DNA of 64,000 nt, taken from NCBI GenBank assembly GCA_963667145.1, contig OY762943.1, positions 124,001 to 188,000 on the forward strand, read 5' to 3'. The stretch is from G963667145 sp963667145. GTDB taxonomy: Bacteria; Cloacimonadota; Cloacimonadia; G963667145. Shown here piece by piece: positions 26,605 through 35,457 of this stretch. Every line of letters starts with the position of its first letter. Within the stretch, counting starts at the first letter, position 1. The translations under genes and the position numbers were made by a program. The notes below the pieces were generated by a model that made no database searches, was not told where the DNA came from, and worked only from the letters and a program-made list of their open reading frames with translations.

Positions 26605-28254
26605 ATGAATTCAATATTTAAGCCGAAATTTTTTACAGTCCTGAGAGCAGGAATTGGAAAGAAGCAGATAGTCGTCGACATCTTGTCGGGAATAGTCGTT
26701 GGCATTGTCGCTTTGCCTTTGGCGATAGCGTTCGCCGTGGCTTCTGGTGTGTCTCCCGAAAAAGGTCTGATTACAGCCATTGTAGCTGGATTTATCATCT
26801 CTTTGCTTGGTGGCAGTCGCGTGCAGATTGGAGGTCCGACTGGTGCCTTCATCGTCATAGTTTATGGAATCGTTGAGACTTATGGGATAGATGGTCTTAT
26901 CATTTCCACTATTTTGGCGGGAGTGATTTTGATTATTTTTGGACTGCTGAAAATGGGTACTTTGCTCAAATTTTTTCCGCATTCTTTGATAGTTGGCTTC
27001 ACCAGTGGGATAGCTGTGACGATTTTTTCCACGCAAATCAAGGACGCCTTGGGTCTGTCCATTGCCAAAGTTCCGTCCGAATTTTATCAGAAGTGGCTTG
27101 TGTATTTTGCAAATATCTCACAGGTGAACTGGACTGCTATTGCCATCACTGTGTTCACGATTTTGGTAACTTTCCATTCCAAAAAATTCACCTCCAAAAT
27201 TCCCGGTTCGTTCTTGGCGATTGTCATCGTTACGCCTTTGGTCTATTTTTTGCAGTTGGATGTGGCGACCATCGAGACTTTTTTCGGTGCAATTCCCAGT
27301 AGCTTCAGCTTTGCGTTTCCGCGAGTTAGCCTTGGCGATTTGCACAACTACATCGCACCTGCTCTGACCATCGCTTTGCTTGGCGGAATAGAATCTTTGC
27401 TCTCGGCTGTGGTTGCGGACGGCATGATTAGTGGCAAGCATCGTTCCAACACGGAATTGATAGCTCAGGGGATAGCGAATATTGTAACGCCATTTTTCGG
27501 TGGAATCCCTGCCACAGGTGCTATAGCTCGCACAGCCACGAATGTGAAAAACGGGGGAAGAACTCCGATTTCTGGCATGGTGCATGCTCTCACGTTGCTG
27601 TTGATAATGCTCTTCCTCGGTCGCTGGGCAAAGCTGATTCCCATGTCGTGCTTGGCTGGAATTTTGATAGTGGTTTCCTACAATATGAGCGAGTGGCGGT
27701 CATTTGTGGCGATTTTGCGTGGCTCTTATTTCGATGTTCTTATTTTGCTCACAACATTTTTGATTACCGTGTTTTTCGATTTGACTTTGGCAATTGAAGT
27801 TGGCGTTATGCTCTCAGCAATTCTTTTCATGAAGCGGATGTCCGATATTAGCGAAAAGCGGATTGAGGATGTTGTGGATAACGATATTCTGGACAATTAT
27901 TCCGACTTGCCCAGAGAGATAAAAATTTATGAGATAAGCGGACCTTTATTTTTTGCGTGTGCCAGAACTTATTCCGAGGCTATTGCCGAGATAGGATTGC
28001 GGTGCAAGGTGCTTATCATCAGGATGCGTCACGTTTCTTTTATCGACCAGACAGGCTTGCACAATTTGCACGATGTTTTGTCTATTTTGCGGAAGAAAAA
28101 TATCTCCGTGATTATCTCTGGTGTTAATGCCGAAGTCAAGGAAGAACTGATAAATCACCGTTTTGACGATTTGATTTCCCCAGAGTTGATAGTGGACAAT
28201 TTCAAAGTTGCTACCGAAAAAGGCAAAGAGATTTTGCAGGCTAACGAGTCCTAA
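26605..28254 (+). CDS. SulP/SLC26-family anion transporter with STAS domain
   Basis: 549 residues. About 12-14 membrane segments (residues 20-400) begin with the SulP block VVGIVALPLAIAFAVASG and QIGGPTGAF. A cytoplasmic STAS domain follows (about 430-545), with VSFIDQTGLHNL as its core. Substrates in the family include sulfate, bicarbonate and dicarboxylates. The methionine operon lies immediately downstream, so sulfate is plausible, but that is context only. The Shine-Dalgarno is weak. Confidence 0.9.
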   Translation: MNSIFKPKFFTVLRAGIGKKQIVVDILSGIVVGIVALPLAIAFAVASGVSPEKGLITAIVAGFIISLLGGSRVQIGGPTGAFIVIVYGIVETYGIDGLIISTILAGVILIIFGLLKMGTLLKFFPHSLIVGFTSGIAVTIFSTQIKDALGLSIAKVPSEFYQKWLVYFANISQVNWTAIAITVFTILVTFHSKKFTSKIPGSFLAIVIVTPLVYFLQLDVATIETFFGAIPSSFSFAFPRVSLGDLHNYIAPALTIALLGGIESLLSAVVADGMISGKHRSNTELIAQGIANIVTPFFGGIPATGAIARTATNVKNGGRTPISGMVHALTLLLIMLFLGRWAKLIPMSCLAGILIVVSYNMSEWRSFVAILRGSYFDVLILLTTFLITVFFDLTLAIEVGVMLSAILFMKRMSDISEKRIEDVVDNDILDNYSDLPREIKIYEISGPLFFACARTYSEAIAEIGLRCKVLIIRMRHVSFIDQTGLHNLHDVLSILRKKNISVIISGVNAEVKEELINHRFDDLISPELIVDNFKVATEKGKEILQANES

Positions 28255-28276
28255 ATTTATTTTTTGGAAAAAGTGA

Positions 28277-28282
28277 TTGACA
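28277..28282 (+). promoter_or_regulatory. Possible -35 box of the methionine operon
   Basis: A perfect TTGACA lies 64 bp before the leader start. Candidate -10 sequences (TATCGA at 28298, 15 bp away) are poor. Confidence 0.3.
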
Positions 28283-28340
28283 CTGAACTCAATAATTTAT
28301 CGAGTGAATGAAAGTGATTAAGATTTACGGAGATAAGAGA

Positions 28341-28445
28341 GTGAGAAACAATATCGGACACGAAGCAGTAGCTAACATGATGATGCGAATGTATGGCATG
28401 ATGATGAGCATGCCTGTTGCTGTTCGGTGGCGTTTTTTGGTTTGA
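28341..28445 (+). CDS. Methionine-rich leader peptide
   Basis: A 34-residue reading frame starting at GTG 28341, with GGAG 8 bp upstream (28329-28332). In-frame ATG 28308 would give 45 residues but has no clear ribosome site. Eight Met codons occur within 12 codons, as MMMRMYGMMMSM (28377-28412), followed by PVAVRWRFLV and stop. There is no membrane or domain signature. It lies just before a Rho-independent terminator and a homocysteine synthesis gene, as expected of a ribosome-stalling leader peptide that senses charged tRNA-Met. Real translation is inferred. Confidence 0.7.
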   Translation: MRNNIGHEAVANMMMRMYGMMMSMPVAVRWRFLV

Positions 28446-28503
28446 TTTCCAGTTGAGACTGGATAGAAAAGGAGTCATCGGACAAAACGGTGGCTCCTTT
28501 TTT
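28421..28503 (+). promoter_or_regulatory. Transcription attenuator (antiterminator/terminator pair)
   Basis: Bases 28421-28431 (TGTTCGGTGGC, in leader codons just after the Met run) can pair over 11 bp, three of them G-U, with 28474-28484 (GTCATCGGACA). The latter overlaps the 5' arm of the terminator at 28467-28501. The two structures exclude each other. A ribosome stalled on the Met codons leaves 28421-28431 free and favours the antiterminator; a ribosome reaching the stop at 28445 covers it and lets the terminator form. This is the classic amino-acid attenuation layout. Confidence 0.7.
28467..28503 (+). terminator. Rho-independent terminator of the attenuator
   Basis: AAAAGGAGTCATCG (28467-28480) pairs along all 14 bases with CGGTGGCTCCTTTT (28488-28501), with two G-U pairs and a 7-base loop, and runs into a stretch of seven T. 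It ends 27 bp before the first structural gene, so it is placed to end transcription before that gene. Confidence 0.85.
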
Positions 28504-28530
28504 AGTAAATAATTAGAGAGGAAATAGAAG

Positions 28531-29685
28531 ATGAAAACGATTGAAGAGATTAAAAAGAAGTTGGCGAGCGGAGATGCGGTAGTCATTACTGCGGAACAAG
28601 CAACTCAACTTGCCAAGACAAAATCGGCTTTGGAAATTAGCAAAGAGGTTGATGTGGTGACCACGGCGACTTTTGCTCCAATGTGTTCTACTGGATGTTT
28701 TTTGAACTTCGGGAACTTGGATTTGCCTATTCGCATGGAAAAGATTTTCCTCAACGGAGTGCCTGCTCACGGAGGCTTGGCTGCTGCGGACACATATTTG
28801 GGTGCTACTGCGGAAAATCCCGCTAACCCTGGCTATGGTGGAGCACATGTTATTTGCGATTTGATTGCGGGCAAAAGCGTTTGCTTGGAAGCTCAGGGCA
28901 AAGGTACAGATTGCTACCCACGGAAAGAGGTGAAAACTTATTTCAAGCTGGAGGACATAAATCAAGCCTATTTGTACAATCCGCGTAACGCTTACCAAAA
29001 CTATCCAGTGGCTGTTAATCCCAGCGATAGAGACATTTACACTTATATGGGCAAACTGCTTTCCAACAGTGGGAACGCCAGTTATTCCAGTGCGGGCGAG
29101 CTTAGTCCTCTGCTCAACGACCCTCAGATGCGAACAATCGGTGTTGGCACACGAATTTTCTTGGTTGGTGCCAGAGGCTATGTTAGTTGGCAGGGAACGC
29201 AATATGACAATCAGCGTGAGACCAACGAATTTGGTATTCCACTGATTCAATCGGCGGCTTTAGCTTTGATAGGTGACATGAAGAAAATGAATCCAGACTA
29301 CATTAAACCACTGATTTTACAAAAATATGGCGTAACCATTTTCTTGGGCATCGGTATTCCCATTCCTATTCTGAACGAAGAGATTGCGGCGAATGTCAGC
29401 ATCTCCAACGAGCATATCCAGACCTACGTTCGCGATTATGCCATCAATGATCACCCCATATTGTGTAAGACTAACTATAAGGAATTGTTCAGCGGTGAGA
29501 TAGATGTTAATGGCAAAAAAATCAAGACTTTCTCTTTTTCCAATTTGGACAAAGCCAGAGAGATAGCGGATATTTTGGCGGACAATATCAGGTCGGGAAT
29601 TTTCCAGATAAATCAGCCTGTGGAACTATTTGAAGACAAAATCGTTCAGAAGCCATTGATTTTGCGGGAGAAGGATGAACGATAA
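28531..29685 (+). CDS. Homocysteine biosynthesis protein (HcyBio, DUF39)
   Basis: 384 residues matching the DUF39/HcyBio family (methanogen MA1821-like). Family work shows it helps make homocysteine by adding sulfide to aspartate semialdehyde in anaerobes. Conserved cysteines are seen at Cys52 and Cys56 (MCSTGC) and Cys128 (KGTDCYP). Many relatives have a partner NIL/ferredoxin subunit or C-terminal CBS domains; neither is found here. GAGAGGAAATAGAAG precedes the ATG. It is the first gene after the Met attenuator and overlaps the UPF0280 gene by 11 bp. Confidence 0.88.
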   Translation: MKTIEEIKKKLASGDAVVITAEQATQLAKTKSALEISKEVDVVTTATFAPMCSTGCFLNFGNLDLPIRMEKIFLNGVPAHGGLAAADTYLGATAENPANPGYGGAHVICDLIAGKSVCLEAQGKGTDCYPRKEVKTYFKLEDINQAYLYNPRNAYQNYPVAVNPSDRDIYTYMGKLLSNSGNASYSSAGELSPLLNDPQMRTIGVGTRIFLVGARGYVSWQGTQYDNQRETNEFGIPLIQSAALALIGDMKKMNPDYIKPLILQKYGVTIFLGIGIPIPILNEEIAANVSISNEHIQTYVRDYAINDHPILCKTNYKELFSGEIDVNGKKIKTFSFSNLDKAREIADILADNIRSGIFQINQPVELFEDKIVQKPLILREKDER

Positions 29686-30397
29686 TTTCCGCGTTTACAG
29701 AAGCTTGAGTGCAGGTAGCTGGAACAGGGTGCAGGCGTGCCACAAAGACAGCGACATCGTGGTTCATTATCAGCCTGACGTGAATGGCGAACTTGTCAAG
29801 AAAGCACTTTTGGAGAAGATTGTAACGCTAAGAGAGAGTTTGGAGCAGTATCCTCATTTCGATAGCTTGCGTTCGTTGCTCCCTGTGGCAGTTAGGGAGG
29901 ATGACACGGATGATGTTGTGGAGCTAAAGAAGTGTTCACAGCAGGCTAGTGTTGGGGCTTTAGCTGGAATTGCAGGATTTTTCGCCAAAAAAGTTGGAGA
30001 ATTTTTGTTGCAAAAATTTAATTTAGGCAAAATATTGGTGGAGAACGGTGGAGATTTGTATTTGTTCGGAGACGATAAGACGAAAGTTTTGTTGCCGAGC
30101 GGAGACGAAAACAGTCAGGATTTGTGCATTACGATTGACGAATTTCCGATGGGTGTAGCCACTTCTTCGGGCAAGAACGGACCGAGTTTCAACAAAGGAA
30201 AAGCCGACAGCGTGTGTGTTGTGGCGAAGAGTGCCGTTTTGGCAGATTGCTTTGCCACTGCGTATGCAAACCGCCTCAAATCTTCCGAAGATTTACAAGA
30301 GGTTTTGAATGGCTTAGACCCTGATGTGCTTGGGTTCATTGCTTGTGTAGATGGTCAATATGCCATAAAGTCCAAATTCGCTGTGGAGTTTTGCTAA
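29675..30397 (+). CDS. UPF0280 family protein (ApbE-like)
   Basis: 240 residues. ASVGALAGIAGFFAKKVGEF and ILVENGGDLYLFG match the UPF0280 family, distantly like the FMN transferase ApbE. The family's biochemical role is not established. UPF0280 genes commonly sit next to HcyBio genes, which ties it to homocysteine synthesis. Its ATG lies 11 bp inside the upstream gene, with AAGG just before it. Confidence 0.82.
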   Translation: MNDNFRVYRSLSAGSWNRVQACHKDSDIVVHYQPDVNGELVKKALLEKIVTLRESLEQYPHFDSLRSLLPVAVREDDTDDVVELKKCSQQASVGALAGIAGFFAKKVGEFLLQKFNLGKILVENGGDLYLFGDDKTKVLLPSGDENSQDLCITIDEFPMGVATSSGKNGPSFNKGKADSVCVVAKSAVLADCFATAYANRLKSSEDLQEVLNGLDPDVLGFIACVDGQYAIKSKFAVEFC

Positions 30398-30430
30398 AGG
30401 TTCAAAAAAAAATAAATTTCGGGAAAGTGT

Positions 30431-31384
30431 ATGAAAGTTGTAGAAGCTGTAAAACAAGGTAAACCAGTTTTATCTTTGGAAGTGTTGCCTCCAGTCAGAG
30501 GTTCGGAACTTGGCAAGGTGCTTGCTCCTTTGGAGAGATTGGCGAAATACAATTGTCAGTTTGTTAATGTTACCAATCATCAGCGGGCGTATAAGTTGGT
30601 GCAGACTGCCACAGGCGTGGTGAAGGAAGCTACAAATCGCAGAACTGGCACGGTGGGAGTTGCTGCGGCTATTCAGTACAAACTGGGAATTGAAGCTGTT
30701 CCGCACCTCATTTGTGGCGGAGTTGACAAATACGAGTTGGAAGATTTGCTCATCAATCTGAACTTTTTGGGCATCAAGAACCTCTATGTAATCAGAGGTG
30801 ATCCGCAGATGGGAGCCAGAGTTTTTGTTGCTAATGAAGACGGCTTTGACCATGCAGACCAGATGGTGGTTCAGATTAGGAAGATGAACGAGGGGCAATA
30901 TCTTTTCCCCATAGACAATGCAGGCAAAAGTGATTTTTGCATTGGAATTGCCGCTTATCCCGAAAAGCATTTTGAAGCTCTGAATATGGAAAGAGATTTG
31001 TTCTATCTAAAGCAAAAAGTCGCTTCAGGAGCGGATTACATTATCACTCAGATGTTTTATGATGTGCAAAAATTCAAGGAGTTCGTGAATTTGGTTCGAG
31101 CGGAAGGTATAGATATTCCGATAATACCAGGGATAAAGCCGATAGGTTCGCAAAAGATTTTGGCAACACTCCCCAGAGCTTTCTATTTTGACGTTCCCAA
31201 AGATTTGGTGCAAGGCTTGTCTGACGCTAATAGCCGAGAAGAGGAACGAAAGTTTGGGGTGGACTATGTAACTAAGATGATAGAAGAATTATTAGATTTT
31301 GGCGTTCCAGGAATACACCTATTCACCATGGGTAGCAGCCGATTGACCGAGCAATTGTTAGAAAGGTTCAAAGGCGTTTTTTAG
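30431..31384 (+). CDS. metF: Methylenetetrahydrofolate reductase
   Basis: 317 residues, a flavoprotein TIM barrel. SLEVLPP near the start, NLYVIRGDPQ with the family GDP motif, and GADYIITQMFYD are MetF signatures. It reduces 5,10-methylene-THF to 5-methyl-THF, the methyl donor for the last step of methionine synthesis. It follows the homocysteine genes 33 bp downstream, so the operon supplies both halves of methionine. No methionine synthase is in the window. Confidence 0.9.
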   Translation: MKVVEAVKQGKPVLSLEVLPPVRGSELGKVLAPLERLAKYNCQFVNVTNHQRAYKLVQTATGVVKEATNRRTGTVGVAAAIQYKLGIEAVPHLICGGVDKYELEDLLINLNFLGIKNLYVIRGDPQMGARVFVANEDGFDHADQMVVQIRKMNEGQYLFPIDNAGKSDFCIGIAAYPEKHFEALNMERDLFYLKQKVASGADYIITQMFYDVQKFKEFVNLVRAEGIDIPIIPGIKPIGSQKILATLPRAFYFDVPKDLVQGLSDANSREEERKFGVDYVTKMIEELLDFGVPGIHLFTMGSSRLTEQLLERFKGVF

Positions 31385-31406
31385 AATAACCTCTTATTTT
31401 TCAATA

Positions 31407-31439
31407 TTTTCTCTCTGCAACAAAAAAGCAGAGGGAAAA
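31407..31439 (+). terminator. Hairpin after metF
   Basis: TTTTCTCTCTGC pairs with GCAGAGGGAAAA over 12 bp around a 9-base loop. It lacks a clear T tract afterwards, so termination is likely but less certain. Confidence 0.5.
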
Positions 31440-31442
31440 TTC

Positions 31443-31471
31443 TTGACGATTATTTGCGGGTTAATTTAAGT
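31443..31471 (+). promoter_or_regulatory. Possible promoter of the liv operon
   Basis: TTGACG at 31443-31448, then a 17 bp spacer and TTAAGT at 31466-31471. The -10 match is weak. GAGGAGGT lies just before the livK ATG. Confidence 0.35.
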
Positions 31472-31503
31472 TAATCGAAACATAAATTAAGTGAGGAGGT
31501 AAG

Positions 31504-32646
31504 ATGTCAAAAATAGTTAAATTGCTATTTTTAGTTGCTCTGGTTTTTTCTTTTTGGGGATGTAAAGAAGAAAAAGCAGAATCAAATGTTATTAAAATAG
31601 GTGTTTTTGAGCCTTTGACTGGAGCTAATGCTGCTGGTGGAGAGTTGGAGGTTGAAGGGATCAAAATGGCTAACGAAATGTATCCAGAAGTCTTGGGTAA
31701 GAAAATTGAGTTGGTAATTGTTGATAACAAATCTGACAAAGTAGAGGCTGCTAATGCTGCTGTTCGCTTGACTGACAAAGAAAAAGTATCTGCTATTTTG
31801 GGTAGCTGGGGTTCCTCTTTTTCTATGGCTGCTGGACCTATCGTGGCTAAGGCAAAAGTTCCTGCTATCGGTGTTTCTTGTACTAATCCTTTGGTTACTA
31901 GAGGTAATGATTATTATTTCAGAGTTTGTTTTATAGATCCATTCCAAGGTTCGGTTATGGCAAACTATGCTTATTCAAATCTTAATGCCCGTAAAGTTGC
32001 GATTGTACGTGAAATTTCCAACGATTATTCTGTAGCTTTAGCTAAGTTCTTTACTGACGATTTTATCAAACTTACAGGCGATAATGATGCAATTGTTACA
32101 GTTTTGGATTATAATACAGGAGACCAAGACTTTACTTCTCAATTAACCTCTCTGAAAGGAAAGAAAATAGATGCTATTTTTGCTCCAGGAAATTACACCG
32201 AGTCTGCTTTGGTAATGAAACAACTCAAAGAAATCGGACTTGATATCCCCATGCTTGGTGGAGACACTTGGGAAACTCCTGAGCTGATAGAAATTGCTGG
32301 ATCGGCTGGAGAAGGTGCAGTTCTTTCTACTTTCTTTACTTCTGAGACCCCTATCACCAAAACTTCGGAAATTTTCTTGAAGGCGTACAGAGAAAAATAC
32401 AGCAAAGAACCTGCTGCTGTTACAGCTCTTGGTTTTGATGCGTATTTGTTGGTTTTTGAAACTATTAAAAAGATAGGTACAGCTGATCCTCAAAAATTGA
32501 GAGATGCTCTTGCTAAAACTGAAGGCTTCGAGGGTGCCGCTGGTATCGTTACGTTGGATGTTAATGGTGATGCCGTTAAACCTGCTATTATCAAGCAAAT
32601 TAAAGATGGTAAGTTTACTTATCTTACTACTGTAGAAGCTAGATAA
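31504..32646 (+). CDS. livK: Branched-chain amino acid ABC transporter, substrate-binding lipoprotein
   Basis: 380 residues. A signal peptide with lipobox FSFWGC (Cys20) is followed by a periplasmic-binding type I fold of the Leu/Ile/Val family, with IGVFEPLTGANAAGG and GSWGSSFSMAAGPI as ligand-site segments. It delivers amino acids to LivHM. It is separated from livH by a perfect hairpin at 32658-32703, which may lower expression of the membrane genes relative to the abundant binding protein. Confidence 0.9.
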   Translation: MSKIVKLLFLVALVFSFWGCKEEKAESNVIKIGVFEPLTGANAAGGELEVEGIKMANEMYPEVLGKKIELVIVDNKSDKVEAANAAVRLTDKEKVSAILGSWGSSFSMAAGPIVAKAKVPAIGVSCTNPLVTRGNDYYFRVCFIDPFQGSVMANYAYSNLNARKVAIVREISNDYSVALAKFFTDDFIKLTGDNDAIVTVLDYNTGDQDFTSQLTSLKGKKIDAIFAPGNYTESALVMKQLKEIGLDIPMLGGDTWETPELIEIAGSAGEGAVLSTFFTSETPITKTSEIFLKAYREKYSKEPAAVTALGFDAYLLVFETIKKIGTADPQKLRDALAKTEGFEGAAGIVTLDVNGDAVKPAIIKQIKDGKFTYLTTVEAR

Positions 32647-32657
32647 TTCTATATTTT

Positions 32658-32703
32658 ATGACTCTTTAGTCTCGACTAATTTTTATTCGGATTAAAGAGT
32701 CAT
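32658..32703 (+). terminator. Hairpin between livK and livH
   Basis: ATGACTCTTTA and TAAAGAGTCAT form a perfect 11 bp stem with a 24-base loop, followed by an A/T-rich run. It may be a partial terminator or RNA-stability element after livK. Confidence 0.6.
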
Positions 32704-32756
32704 TATTATCATTATAATTTGCTTATTTTTTTTATAATTAGAGGGGATTTAATAAA

Positions 32757-33644
32757 TTGGATATTTTTTTACAACATTCGATTAACGCTCTTTCTTTAGG
32801 TAGCCTTTATGCCCTAATTGCCATAGGATATACAATGGTTTACGGGATTATAAGGTTGATAAATTTTGCTCACGGTGAAATTTTTATGATAAGTGCTTAT
32901 TTTGCTTTCTATTTACTTGGAGTGTTTTTGTTGCCATGGTGGCTAAGTTTCATATTGGCTATCGTATTAACTATTTTTACTGGAATTTTGGTTGAAAAGG
33001 TTGCTTATAAGCCTCTTCGTAATTATCCTAGAGTTTCAGTGATGATTTCAGCTATTGGAGTTTCTTTTTTCTTGCAAAATTTGGGAATTGTTGTTTTTGG
33101 AGGTAGACCGAAAGCTTTCCCTGTTCCTGAATTATTTGGTAAAATTGTTAAACTAGGTTTTGTGCAATTTGTAGGCGTTTCCGCTTACATTCCTGTTATC
33201 ACGATTTTGGCACTCTTGGTTTTGTTGCATATAATTTATAAGACAAAAATAGGTATGGCTATGAGAGCTTCTAGTTTAGATATTGAGGCTACGAGTTTGA
33301 TGGGAATAAGTGTGAATAAGGTGGTGTCGATAACTTTTGCTATTGGTTCTGGGTTGGCAGCTGTTGGTGGAATTATGTGGAGTATGCGTTATCCTCAGCT
33401 AATGCCTGTGATGGGTCTTATTCCTGGTCTTAAGTGTTTTATTGCTGCTGTGGTAGGAGGAATTGGAAAAATTAAAGGGGCAGTTGTTGGAGGTTTGGTT
33501 ATTGGTTTTGGCGAAATTGCTATTGTTGCCTTGTCTCCATCGTTATCGGGGTTTAGAGATGCTTTTGCTTTTGTACTTTTAATTGCTATTTTGATGATTA
33601 AGCCGACAGGTATTTTTGGATCTAATGCTATAGAAAAGGTGTAG
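32757..33644 (+). CDS. livH: Branched-chain amino acid ABC transporter permease
   Basis: 295 residues with about eight membrane helices. GSLYALIAIGYTMVYGI and INFAHGEIFM near the N-terminus are LivH signatures. It starts at TTG 32757 after GAGGGGATT. It forms the inner-membrane channel with LivM. It ends 3 bp before livM. Confidence 0.9.
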   Translation: MDIFLQHSINALSLGSLYALIAIGYTMVYGIIRLINFAHGEIFMISAYFAFYLLGVFLLPWWLSFILAIVLTIFTGILVEKVAYKPLRNYPRVSVMISAIGVSFFLQNLGIVVFGGRPKAFPVPELFGKIVKLGFVQFVGVSAYIPVITILALLVLLHIIYKTKIGMAMRASSLDIEATSLMGISVNKVVSITFAIGSGLAAVGGIMWSMRYPQLMPVMGLIPGLKCFIAAVVGGIGKIKGAVVGGLVIGFGEIAIVALSPSLSGFRDAFAFVLLIAILMIKPTGIFGSNAIEKV

Positions 33645-33647
33645 GTT

Positions 33648-34691
33648 ATGGATAAAAAACTTAAATTAAGATTGAATGTTGTGTTGATAGTAATAGGTAT
33701 TTTGTTTTTATCTTTAGCTGAATCTATTCTTGGCTCTTATCAGGTGCGAATTTTTAATTTGTGTGCTATTTATATTGTTTTGGCTGTGAGTTTAAATCTA
33801 ATAAACGGCTATATTGGCATGTTGTCTTTGGGTTCTGCGGGGTTTATGGCTTTGGGTGCGTATGTAAGTGCTCTTTTGACTATGTCTGCACAAGTTAAGC
33901 AAATGAATTTCTTTTTAACTCCGATTGTTCCAATTTTAGCTAATGTGGAATTACCTTTTATAGTGGCTCTTTTGATAGGTGGATTGATAGCTGCTTTTGT
34001 TGCTTTTTTGATTGGATTCCCAGTTTTGAAACTTACCGACGATTATTTGGCAATTGCTACTTTGGGATTTGGAGAAATCGTTAGAGTTGTTTTTACAAAT
34101 ATGCAACCTATTACTAATGGACCTCTTGGTTTAAAAGGGTTGCCCAGTTATACCAATATTTATTGGAGTTGGGGTTGGGCTTTTTTTACGGTGATAGTTA
34201 TTGGATTTTTAATAAAAGGGAGCTATGGCAAAGCTTTCAAAGCTATTCGTGAAAACGAAATTGCTGCCAAAGCAGTTGGAATCAACGTCATGAAATATAA
34301 ACTCATGGCTTTTGTTATTTCGGCTTTTTTTACTGGAATAGGTGGAGGTCTTTTAGCTCATCTTATAGGCACAATTGATCCTCTCATGTTTCGTTTTATT
34401 TTGACTTTTAATATTGTTTTGATTATAGTTTTGGGAGGACTCGGCAGTATTTCTGGCAGTATTATAGGTTCCATTATTTTTGTAATAGCTTTGGAGGGAC
34501 TTCGCTTTTTGGATGCTCCGATGAATTTTGGATTGTTCACAATACCTGGAGTTCCTGGAACTAGAATGGTAGTTTTTTCTGCGATTTTACTTTTTATTAT
34601 TCTTTTTTATCGCAAGGGGATTATGGGTAGGCAAGAGTTATCTTGGGAAAAAGTTTGCTCTGTTAAAAGCAGATTTAAAAGGAGCAAATAG
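33648..34691 (+). CDS. livM: Branched-chain amino acid ABC transporter permease
   Basis: 347 residues with about ten membrane helices. NLINGYIGMLSLGSAGFMALGAY and the cytoplasmic loop FKAIRENEIAAKAVGI, which contacts the ATPases, are typical of LivM. It ends on the base before the livG start, so translation is coupled. Confidence 0.9.
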   Translation: MDKKLKLRLNVVLIVIGILFLSLAESILGSYQVRIFNLCAIYIVLAVSLNLINGYIGMLSLGSAGFMALGAYVSALLTMSAQVKQMNFFLTPIVPILANVELPFIVALLIGGLIAAFVAFLIGFPVLKLTDDYLAIATLGFGEIVRVVFTNMQPITNGPLGLKGLPSYTNIYWSWGWAFFTVIVIGFLIKGSYGKAFKAIRENEIAAKAVGINVMKYKLMAFVISAFFTGIGGGLLAHLIGTIDPLMFRFILTFNIVLIIVLGGLGSISGSIIGSIIFVIALEGLRFLDAPMNFGLFTIPGVPGTRMVVFSAILLFIILFYRKGIMGRQELSWEKVCSVKSRFKRSK

Positions 34692-35456
34692 ATGAGTAGC
34701 ATTTTGAGTTGCAAAGAGTTAACCATAAAATTTGGCGGTCTCACAGCTGTTGATACATACAACATGGAAATTGAGCAAGGTGAGATTGTCGGACTGATAG
34801 GACCCAATGGTGCTGGGAAGACTACTATTTTCAATATGATTACTGGCGTGTATCTTCCTACGAATGGGGAAGTATATTTAGAAGGTGAAAAGATTGACGG
34901 GCTAAAAATCGAAGAAATTGTGAAGAAAGGTGTAGTCAGAACTTTTCAGAACATTCGCCTTTTTGACGATATGAGTGTCTTGGAAAATGTTTTTATTGCT
35001 CAACAAATGAATATTAATTCCAATATTTTTGCTTCTATTTTGCGTACCAAGAGCTATCGTGATGAAGAGAGCAAAATGTTTGATAAAGCAAGATTGCTCT
35101 TGCAAGAAGTGGGGTTGGAAGAATTTGCCGATTATAAAGCTTCGAGTTTACCTTATGGCAAACAAAGGAGATTGGAAATTGCTAGAGCTTTGGCTACTAA
35201 ACCTAAAGTTTTACTTTTGGATGAACCTGCTGCAGGTATGAATCCGCAGGAATCTGTAGAACTGATGGAATTTATCCATCAAATTAGGGATAAGTTTGGT
35301 GTAACCATCTTTTTGATTGAGCATCATATGCAGGTAGTCATGGGTGTTTGTGATAGGGTGTATGTTATTGATTATGGGGAAACTATAGCGAAGGGAATTC
35401 CCAGTGAAATTCAAAAAAATCCCAAAGTGATTGAAGCTTATTTGGGGGTTGATTAG
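34692..35456 (+). CDS. livG: Branched-chain amino acid ABC transporter ATPase
   Basis: 254 residues. Walker A is GPNGAGKTT, Walker B is LLLDEPAAGMNP, and the C-terminal switch is IEHHMQVVM. The ABC signature region reads LPYGKQRRLEIARAL, where the usual LSGGQ is replaced by LPYGKQ, the normal form in LivG. It couples ATP hydrolysis to uptake together with LivF. Confidence 0.93.
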   Translation: MSSILSCKELTIKFGGLTAVDTYNMEIEQGEIVGLIGPNGAGKTTIFNMITGVYLPTNGEVYLEGEKIDGLKIEEIVKKGVVRTFQNIRLFDDMSVLENVFIAQQMNINSNIFASILRTKSYRDEESKMFDKARLLLQEVGLEEFADYKASSLPYGKQRRLEIARALATKPKVLLLDEPAAGMNPQESVELMEFIHQIRDKFGVTIFLIEHHMQVVMGVCDRVYVIDYGETIAKGIPSEIQKNPKVIEAYLGVD

Positions 35457-35457
35457 T

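Noticed and set aside
28255..28530. SAM riboswitch upstream of the methionine operon
   Set aside because: I could not find the SAM-I, SAM-II or SAM/SAH core sequences; the leader frame plus terminator explains the region better.
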